Shown here in pieces: positions 1 through 5,750 of a stretch of DNA of 9,725 nt (its first letter is position 1; each line of letters starts with the position of its first letter). Under the pieces are notes generated by a model that saw only the letters and a list, made by a program, of their open reading frames with translations, was not told the DNA's origin and searched no databases. The stretch covers positions 1 through 9,725 of the forward strand of contig JAXGVG010000064.1 of assembly GCA_040773965.1 (NCBI GenBank), read 5' to 3'. Source of the stretch: JAXGVG01 sp040773965 (GTDB lineage Bacteria > Pseudomonadota > Alphaproteobacteria > UBA9219). Both the position numbers and the translations under genes were made by a program.

Positions 1-279
1 AACATACTCGACGGCGTGACGCGCATGGCGGTTCTCGGCATCGCGCGGGAACTCGGACTACCGGTCGCCGAACGTGAATTGACGCCCGCCGATCTGAAAA
101 AAGCCACGGAAGCTTTTACGACAGGCAGCTATGCCGAGCTTGTCCCGGTTAAACGGATTGACGAACATGTTTTGCCCGCCACGATGGACGCGCCGGTTTT
201 TTGCCGGTTGCGCAATGCTTACACGTCGAAAATCGAGGAAGCCCGCCGTTCTTATGCGGAAGCGACGGGTGAGCGTTAA
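1..279 (+). CDS. ilvE: Class IV (branched-chain type) aminotransferase, C-terminal fragment
   Basis: This is the last 92 codons of a PLP-dependent fold-type IV aminotransferase. The 5' part lies outside the window, and the reading frame is open from base 1 to the TAA at 277-279. Branched-chain aminotransferases transfer the amino group between glutamate and the keto acids of Leu, Ile and Val in the cytoplasm. The visible sequence carries the family's C-terminal landmarks: an N-I-L-D-G-V-T-R start, the helix ending in A-R-E-L-G, and the segment EAFTTGSYAELVPVKRID. That segment corresponds to the usual DEVFxTGTAAEVxPVxxID stretch, whose TG and small/hydroxyl residues contact the PLP phosphate. 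The ending is a charged helix (SKIEEARRSYAEATGER). The family is clear. The exact substrate is not, because D-amino acid transaminases and aminodeoxychorismate lyases share this fold and the N-terminal catalytic Lys is not visible. The stop overlaps the stop of the convergent REC-EAL gene by 4 bp. Confidence 0.8.
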   Translation, partial: NILDGVTRMAVLGIARELGLPVAERELTPADLKKATEAFTTGSYAELVPVKRIDEHVLPATMDAPVFCRLRNAYTSKIEEARRSYAEATGER

Positions 280-1448
280 ACGCCCGTGTCCGGCGTCGTT
301 TCGCGCCAGCTGGTGAGCCAGCGGTTGAACTCGCTCGCGGGCATGGGCTTGGCCATGTAAAAGCCCTGGGCGAAATCGCAGTTTTTCTCCAGCAGCATGC
401 GCCAGATGCGCACGTCCTCCACGCCTTCGGCGACGGCGCCGAGTCCCAGATTGTGGGCCAGATCGATGATCGAGTTGGCGATAACCGAGCAATCCTTGTT
501 ATGCGCCATATCGATGACGAAGCTCTTGTCGATTTTCACCTCGCTGAACGGCATGCGCTGGAGTTCGCGAAGGGAGGAATGGCCGGTGCCGAAATCGTCG
601 ATCGATACGCCGATGTTCCGGATGCGCATGCGAAGAAGCACATCCATCGTGCGCGTCACGTCGCGCATCGCTTCGGTTTCGGTGACTTCAAGGATCAGGC
701 GTTCCGGCGGCAACTGGTTTTCCTTGCACAGTTCGGTCAGCCGGTCGGGAAGGCTCAACTCCAGCAGCGACGAAGCCGTTATGTTGACGGACACGGACAG
801 TTCTTCGCCTGCGCGGTGCCATTTGGCGGCCTGTTGAACGGCGGTTGACAAGACGTGGTCCGTCATGGGCTGCATAAGCCCTTCGTTGGCGATTTGTTCA
901 AGAAACTCGACAGGCGGCAGTATGCCCCGCGTCGGGTGCGCCCAACGGATAAGGGCTTCGGCGCCTTTGACGCGGCGCGTCTTTATTTCGATTACGGGCT
1001 GGTAATAGAGGATCAGTTGGCCGAGAGCGAGCGCATGCGCCACGTCGGTGCTTACGGACGGTTTGCTGCCGCCCGCCATTTGATCCAGAGTCGAGCGTAG
1101 CGTGGCCACATCGATGGGCTTTTCCAGCGCGGCGACGACGTCGAGCCCATGGGCGCTTCCCAGGCGGCGGGCGCTGTTCAGTACGCGCGTGTCGCTGCCG
1201 CTCATCAGGCAAATCTTGGCTTCTTTTACTTTGTCGACAAGAAGACGCAATAATTCCACGCCATCGGTGCCCGGCATCATAAGGTCGAGCATGATGAGTT
1301 CGGGCGTAAAACGGGCCAGCTTGTCGGCGACCATGGTGGGGTCGCTTATGGTCTCAACCTCAAGGCCCCGTGCCTTGCCAATCTCGGCGATGGTTTCGCA
1401 GATGTCTTCCTCATCATCGATTACCAATAGACGCATTGACTTATCCAT
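276..1448 (-). CDS. REC-EAL response regulator, probable c-di-GMP phosphodiesterase
   Basis: A 390-residue cytoplasmic response regulator with a receiver domain (about residues 5-125) joined to an EAL domain (about 135-380), predicted to hydrolyse c-di-GMP to pGpG. In the receiver, the acidic pair D11/D12, phosphoacceptor D55 (MLDLMMP), S83 and K110-P111 are present. In the EAL domain every catalytic position looks intact: E164-A-L, N222, E254, loop-6 E257, D284-D285 (DDFGTG), K305, E341, E344 and Q361. From memory these match Pseudomonas RocR at a constant offset of 11 residues, and RocR has the same domain order and almost the same length (392). There is no GGDEF and no DNA-binding domain. 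It lies 15 nt downstream of the hybrid kinase gene, so co-transcription and phosphorylation by that kinase are likely. No good Shine-Dalgarno precedes the ATG, so translational coupling is possible. An in-frame ATG four codons later (1434-1436) is an alternative start. Confidence 0.95.
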   Translation of the reverse strand: MDKSMRLLVIDDEEDICETIAEIGKARGLEVETISDPTMVADKLARFTPELIMLDLMMPGTDGVELLRLLVDKVKEAKICLMSGSDTRVLNSARRLGSAHGLDVVAALEKPIDVATLRSTLDQMAGGSKPSVSTDVAHALALGQLILYYQPVIEIKTRRVKGAEALIRWAHPTRGILPPVEFLEQIANEGLMQPMTDHVLSTAVQQAAKWHRAGEELSVSVNITASSLLELSLPDRLTELCKENQLPPERLILEVTETEAMRDVTRTMDVLLRMRIRNIGVSIDDFGTGHSSLRELQRMPFSEVKIDKSFVIDMAHNKDCSVIANSIIDLAHNLGLGAVAEGVEDVRIWRMLLEKNCDFAQGFYMAKPMPASEFNRWLTSWRETTPDTGV

Positions 1449-1463
1449 AAAAGACGAAGGCGG

Positions 1464-4274
1464 TTAGGGCGGTGGGAGTGTAGAAGATTGAGGCGGCGAG
1501 GTCGAGATGGGCGAATCGGTTGCGCTTATATTGCTCTTACCGTGACTTTCATTCAACAACTCCGCAAGGGCGTGGCGGACATCCGCGATACGGTAGGGTT
1601 TTTCGATCACAGGCACGGCCGTTTGACTGAGGAAATTCTGGACATGGACGGAAAGAGTATCGCCGGTCACGTATATGATCCGGTTCTTATACTGCGGGAG
1701 CGATTGGCTGATCTTTTCGTAAAGGCCGGGCCCGTCGAGAACAGGCATGCGCAAGTCGCTGATAATAACATCAAACGAATTACGGCTTAATTTGTTGAGC
1801 GCAATCGCGCCATCGGCGGCCAGATCGATGCGGTGGCCATCGGGTTCGAGGAGATCCGCAAGGGTTTGAGCTAATTCAACCTCGTCATCGACCAGAAGAA
1901 TGTTAAGGGGGCCGACTGATTCGGCCGGGCTTTCGTGAGAATCGGCTTGCCCGGAATCGGCAGCGCTTGCCGATGGCAAGCGGACAATGAACGTAGCGCC
2001 TCCGCCCGGCGTTTCTTCGTACTGAAGCTGGCCGCCGTGCGATTCGATGATGTTGAGGCAAAGGGACAGGCCCACGCCCGTGCCGCCTTGTGCGCTTTTG
2101 GTCGTGAAAAAGGGCTCGAAAACGCGGGTGCGGATCGCCGGAGGGATGCCGGGGCCCGTGTCGGTGATGCTGGCGACGATATTTCCCTTTTCATGCGTGG
2201 TGCGAATCGTCAAATGGCGAACGCTTTTCCATGTTTGCATGGCCTGGGCCGCGTTCAGCGCGAGATTGGTGAACACTTGCGTCATTTGGCTGTCGTCGCC
2301 CTTAACGGGAGGGAGATCGGGAGCCAGATCGAGCTTCATCTCGATGTTCTCGTTTCTTAATTGATAACTGAGAAGCTCAAGCGACGCCGTGATGACGCCG
2401 TTGAGATCGAAAGCTTTGCGCTCGGGCGGCTTGCGGCGGGCCAGAGCCAAAAAGCTTTTCACGATGCGTGAACAGCGGTCCGAGGCTTTAAATATTTTCT
2501 CGGCGCGCATTTTGACTCTTTCTTCTGCCGCGCCCTCGATTAACAGTGTGGCCTGACCGGCGACCACGGAGAGAGGGTTGTTCAATTCATGCGCGACGCC
2601 GGCCAAAAGACCTCCAAGCGCGGCCATCTTTTCGCTTTGCTGGAGGGCTTCTTGCTGTTTGGCTATCTGCTCTTCAGCCCGTTTCTTCTCCGAAAGATCG
2701 TAAAGGCCTATCACCATCGCGGCCCGGTTCTGGTAGTTGATGCGGCGGGCCGACAGAGCGACAGACATCGTATTGCCGTCGCCGCGCGTGATGGTGACCT
2801 CTTTAAGGTTGACTTCGTGGCCGTTCGCCATGGCTTCAAGAATTTCATTGCGCTCACTGGCGATGGTCAAAAACCGGTTGAGACGGTGGCTTATAAGCGT
2901 GCCGTGGGGCATGCCCAGTAACGTCTCGGCTCCGGGACTGGCATAGAGGACCTGGTGGCCGTCGAGCTGGGCGATAAGGACGGGAACGGGATGCGCTTCG
3001 GTGATGCTGCGAAAACGGGCTTCGCTGGCGCGGAGGGCTTCTTCGCTTCGTTTGCGCGCCGTGATATCGCCGATCGAACCGACAAACCGTGTAATCGCGC
3101 CGGTGCTTGGCGAACGGGTGGCGACCATTTTTGTGTGGAGCCAACGCCATCCTTCGTCCATGCCCTTGATCCGATACTCGAAATTGATCGTCGTGGCGTT
3201 CAGGTTGTCGCGGAAGCGGCGAAGCGCGGAAAAAATGACATGACGGTCCGCTTGCGTGATTTGCCGGACCCATGTCTTCAATCCCTGAGGGTTTTGCTCA
3301 AGGGGCCGCCCCAGAATTTTCTGGAACTGGTCGGAAAAATAGACTTCGCCGGATTCTTTGTTCCAGTCGAAAAGTCCCTCGTTCGATCCGCGGGCGGCAA
3401 GGGCGAAGCGTTCGTTGCTGAGGGCAAGCTCTTTCTCTTTTTCTTCCTGCCGCGCGGCAAACTGTCCGGCGATAACGATGGCGAACATCAGCGCGGCCAT
3501 GGAAAAGGAGGAATAAATGAGCCGATTGCTCGTTTCCACTTCGTCAATGAGACCAAGATCGAACAGGGGAAGGGCCAAACCTCCTGCCAAAAAGAACGAA
3601 AAGGCGATGATATGGCTCAGGCTTCCCTTGACGTCGAGGCGCAAAGAATTGAGCCCGGCGCCCAAAACGGAAGCCAGAGTCAGCGTTCCGAGCGTCGGCA
3701 AGGCAAAGTGGACGGGCTGCTGGTCGAAAGCCGTATAGGCCAGCAGCAAAACAAGGAGACCGGCGAGCAGAAAAAGGGGCAGGCGCAGATAAGGCGTTTG
3801 CGCTTCGACTTCCAGAAAATAGAGCGTGAAAAATATGCTGAAAATGTAGGAAAGGATCATGCTGTAGTTGTGCAAAATATTCAGCGTGGTGGAGCTGTGG
3901 ACGCCGACAAGCTCCATAAGCTGGTCGTTTGTGCTTGCCATGTTCAGGCCCAGGCATGCCAGCAACAGCATCAGAAAGACCTGTCCACGGTCGCGAATGA
4001 CGATCCAGATGAAGAACAGGTAAATCGAGGCGGTTATCATAACCCCGATGAAAAGGCCGAAAACAAGTTCTGCGCTCTTCAAGGCGGACGAATCGGCAAA
4101 AACAGGGGACGACGGGCCGGAGAACGACGACCGGGGTATCGTTTGGGCGAACGCGGGATAAACCAAAAAAAGAAACGAAACGAAAAGCCCGAAAACGGCA
4201 AGTAACCGCGCAGCGGTCCGGAAGGCGGGCCGTCTTGCCGGTAAATTGAGTTCGGATCCGGTACGAAGCAACAA
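1464..4274 (-). CDS. Membrane hybrid sensor histidine kinase (7TM-PAS-PAS-HisKA-HATPase-REC)
   Basis: A 936-residue inner-membrane hybrid kinase. A signal-peptide-like segment (about 20-43, ending AFA-QT) is followed by about seven hydrophobic helices (about 69-93, 98-115, 136-154, 163-181, 190-210, 220-238, 253-272). These resemble the 7TMR-DISM 7TM module, but only about 25 residues separate signal peptide and first helix, so the usual periplasmic sensor domain is missing. Next come two PAS domains (about 285-410, ending with a PAC-like GSIGDITARKRSEE; and about 415-530) and a coiled linker. The HisKA has H562 in AHELNNP. The ATPase domain has N674, DTGPGI at 705-710, EPFFTT at 720-725 and GTGVGL. 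The C-terminal receiver has D796/D797, phosphoacceptor D840, T870 and K892. There is no Hpt domain. A Ser/Pro-rich tail (about 912-936) follows the receiver. The start is TTG, chosen because a GGAAGG lies 7 nt upstream. First gene of an operon with the REC-EAL gene. The signal sensed is unknown. Confidence 0.95.
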   Translation of the reverse strand: MLLRTGSELNLPARRPAFRTAARLLAVFGLFVSFLFLVYPAFAQTIPRSSFSGPSSPVFADSSALKSAELVFGLFIGVMITASIYLFFIWIVIRDRGQVFLMLLLACLGLNMASTNDQLMELVGVHSSTTLNILHNYSMILSYIFSIFFTLYFLEVEAQTPYLRLPLFLLAGLLVLLLAYTAFDQQPVHFALPTLGTLTLASVLGAGLNSLRLDVKGSLSHIIAFSFFLAGGLALPLFDLGLIDEVETSNRLIYSSFSMAALMFAIVIAGQFAARQEEKEKELALSNERFALAARGSNEGLFDWNKESGEVYFSDQFQKILGRPLEQNPQGLKTWVRQITQADRHVIFSALRRFRDNLNATTINFEYRIKGMDEGWRWLHTKMVATRSPSTGAITRFVGSIGDITARKRSEEALRASEARFRSITEAHPVPVLIAQLDGHQVLYASPGAETLLGMPHGTLISHRLNRFLTIASERNEILEAMANGHEVNLKEVTITRGDGNTMSVALSARRINYQNRAAMVIGLYDLSEKKRAEEQIAKQQEALQQSEKMAALGGLLAGVAHELNNPLSVVAGQATLLIEGAAEERVKMRAEKIFKASDRCSRIVKSFLALARRKPPERKAFDLNGVITASLELLSYQLRNENIEMKLDLAPDLPPVKGDDSQMTQVFTNLALNAAQAMQTWKSVRHLTIRTTHEKGNIVASITDTGPGIPPAIRTRVFEPFFTTKSAQGGTGVGLSLCLNIIESHGGQLQYEETPGGGATFIVRLPSASAADSGQADSHESPAESVGPLNILLVDDEVELAQTLADLLEPDGHRIDLAADGAIALNKLSRNSFDVIISDLRMPVLDGPGLYEKISQSLPQYKNRIIYVTGDTLSVHVQNFLSQTAVPVIEKPYRIADVRHALAELLNESHGKSNISATDSPISTSPPQSSTLPPP

Positions 4275-4281
4275 GTTCAGA

Positions 4282-4287
4282 CCTTCC
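4282..4287 (-). promoter_or_regulatory. Shine-Dalgarno supporting the TTG start of the hybrid kinase
   Basis: On the minus strand GGAAGG is followed by a 7-nt spacer and then TTG at 4274-4272. No in-frame ATG gives a better signal-peptide start nearby. A second TTG immediately follows (4271-4269) and cannot be excluded. The ATG at 4305 is in a different frame. Confidence 0.6.
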
Positions 4288-4341
4288 AGGGGCGCAACCC
4301 TGCATAAGACCTTGCGACGGGTTAACGCTACCTTAAACGCG

Positions 4342-4370
4342 CTGGCATTCTAAAATTAACTCGCTAATAT
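4342..4370 (+). promoter_or_regulatory. Weak candidate promoter for the malic enzyme gene
   Basis: On the plus strand, CTGGCA (4342-4347) and TAATAT (4365-4370) are 17 nt apart, and each matches the sigma70 consensus at 4 of 6 positions. It overlaps the candidate minus-strand promoter almost exactly, which would make the two transcripts mutually exclusive if both are real. The rest of the 4275-4449 intergenic region is AT-rich (several A and TAAAAT runs). It ends in AGGGAGA (4439-4445), a good Shine-Dalgarno 4 nt before the malic enzyme ATG. I see no clear operator or riboswitch there. Confidence 0.2.
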
Positions 4371-4375
4371 CTCAC
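4347..4375 (-). promoter_or_regulatory. Candidate sigma70-type promoter for the kinase/REC-EAL operon
   Basis: Read on the minus strand, GTGAGA (4375-4370, 4 of 6 matches to TTGACA) is separated by 17 nt from TAGAAT (4352-4347, 5 of 6 matches to TATAAT). This predicts a leader of about 65 nt before the TTG start. It was found by eye only. AT-rich intergenic DNA often yields such matches by chance, so this is tentative. Confidence 0.3.
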
Positions 4376-4449
4376 TAAAATATGAAATCGGCGGCGTGAT
4401 TCTTAAAACAGTCCGTCGCCAAAAAAAGACATAAAATCAGGGAGAACAC

Positions 4450-5745
4450 ATGCCAAACAAGCGAATCCGTGTCACGGATGAGGAATCCCTTGCGCTTCAC
4501 AAACAGGGCCGCCCCGGCAAACTTCAAGTCGTTCCGACAAAACCTTTGAAAACAGCGCGCGATTTGTCGCTGGCCTATTCGCCCGGCGTCGCCGCGCCCT
4601 GCCTCTGCATCAGGGACAATCCGGATGAAGCGTATGAATACACGGCCCGGGGAAATCTTGTGGCTATTGTATCCAATGGAACGGCCGTGCTCGGGCTTGG
4701 CAACCTGGGGGCGCTGGCGTCCAAGCCGGTCATGGAAGGCAAGGCCGTGCTCTTCAAGCGTTTTGCGGACGTGGACGGCATCGATCTTGAGGTCGCCACC
4801 GAAAACGTCGACGAGTTCGTCGATTGCATCCGGCTTCTCGGTCCGTCCTTCGGCGGCATCAATCTGGAAGACATAAAGGCGCCGGAGTGCTTTGTCATCG
4901 AAAAACGCCTGCGCGAGGCCATGGATATTCCGGTGTTTCACGACGATCAGCATGGCACGGCGGTTATTGCCGCTGCCGGTTTGATCAATGCGCTCGACAT
5001 AACGGGACGCGACATTAAAGACGCGCGCGTCGTGATGAACGGAGCCGGCGCGGCGGCGAACGCCTGCGCTCATTTGTTCAGGAGCATGGGTCTGCCCCTT
5101 GAAAACATCATCATGTGCGACACCAAGGGCGTCATTTACGAGGGCCGCATCGAGGCCATGAATCCATGGAAAAAGCTTTTCGCCGCGAAAACGAAGACGC
5201 GCACGCTTCAGGAAGCGCTTGTGGGGGCCGATGTGTTTGTCGGATTGTCCGCCAAAGGGGCCATGACGCAAGACATGGTGAAAGCGATGGCTGACAAACC
5301 GATCATTTTCGCCATGGCGAACCCCGATCCGGAGATCACGCCGGAACAAGTCCAAAGCGTGAGAAAGGACGCGATTATGGCGACAGGCCGGTCCGACTAC
5401 CCGAACCAGATCAACAATGTGCTCGGGTTTCCCTATATTTTTCGCGGCGCTCTGGATGTCCGGGCGTCCGCGATTAACGACGACATGAAAATCGCGGCGG
5501 CCAGGGCCATTGCCTGGCTTGCGCGCGAGAAGGTGCCTTATGAAGTCTCGGTGGCTTATGCCGGGCGGCGCATGGCTTATGGCCCGGATTACATCATACC
5601 CGTGCCGTTCGACCCGCGCCTCATAACAAACGTGCCTGTGGCGGTAGCGGAAGCGGCCATGAACGCGGGCGTAGCGCGCAAACCCGTTACGGATATTGAG
5701 GCTTACCGGCGCGAGCTAAGGACTCGTCTTAGTTCCTGGGTTTAA
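4450..5745 (+). CDS. maeB: Malic enzyme, single-domain MaeB type without phosphotransacetylase domain
   Basis: A 431-residue cytoplasmic oxaloacetate-decarboxylating malate dehydrogenase (malate + NAD(P)+ to pyruvate + CO2 + NAD(P)H), linking the TCA cycle to pyruvate. Visible landmarks are catalytic Y43 in AYSPGVAAP, catalytic K98 in KPVMEGK, metal ligands E140/D141 and D165/D166 (FHDDQHGTA), the Rossmann loop GAGAAA at 198-203, NPDPE at 291-295, and the conserved NQINNVLGFPYIFRGALDV block around 319-337. The C-terminus (AEAAMNAGVARKPVTDIEAY) resembles, from memory, the linker that in two-domain MaeB proteins (about 760 residues) leads into the phosphotransacetylase-like domain. Here the protein stops there. 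NAD versus NADP preference cannot be read safely. The ATG has AGGGAGA just upstream. The last 17 bp overlap the convergent membrane-protein gene. Confidence 0.93.
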   Translation: MPNKRIRVTDEESLALHKQGRPGKLQVVPTKPLKTARDLSLAYSPGVAAPCLCIRDNPDEAYEYTARGNLVAIVSNGTAVLGLGNLGALASKPVMEGKAVLFKRFADVDGIDLEVATENVDEFVDCIRLLGPSFGGINLEDIKAPECFVIEKRLREAMDIPVFHDDQHGTAVIAAAGLINALDITGRDIKDARVVMNGAGAAANACAHLFRSMGLPLENIIMCDTKGVIYEGRIEAMNPWKKLFAAKTKTRTLQEALVGADVFVGLSAKGAMTQDMVKAMADKPIIFAMANPDPEITPEQVQSVRKDAIMATGRSDYPNQINNVLGFPYIFRGALDVRASAINDDMKIAAARAIAWLAREKVPYEVSVAYAGRRMAYGPDYIIPVPFDPRLITNVPVAVAEAAMNAGVARKPVTDIEAYRRELRTRLSSWV

Positions 5746-5750
5746 TTTTT
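5713..5750 (+). terminator. Possible intrinsic terminator overlapping the end of the malic enzyme gene
   Basis: GAGCTAAG (5713-5720) and CTTAGTTC (5728-5735) can form an 8-bp stem with one G-U pair around a 7-nt loop. A T-rich stretch (5741-5750, TTTAATTTTT) follows 5 nt later. The stem is GC-poor and lies inside the coding sequence of both convergent genes, so it is weak evidence. On the opposite strand the G-U becomes an A-C mismatch and there is no U-tract, so it would act only on the plus transcript. Confidence 0.25.

Noticed and set aside
2955..4205. A 416-codon open frame on + opposite the hybrid kinase
   Set aside because: It is antisense to the well-supported membrane and PAS region of the kinase. 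Its product is low-complexity and rich in Lys, Gln, Arg and Glu, as expected from the complement of hydrophobic codons, and it contains no recognisable domain.
3544..4305. A 253-codon minus-strand frame starting with an ATG upstream of the kinase TTG
   Set aside because: It is in a different frame from the kinase, Arg/Pro-rich and without domains. The kinase frame has a signal peptide, helices and a good Shine-Dalgarno before its TTG.
4375..5355. A 326-codon open frame on - opposite malic enzyme
   Set aside because: The malic enzyme frame carries all family motifs over the same bases. The antisense product is His/Arg-rich, without motifs, and is a shadow of GC-biased codons.
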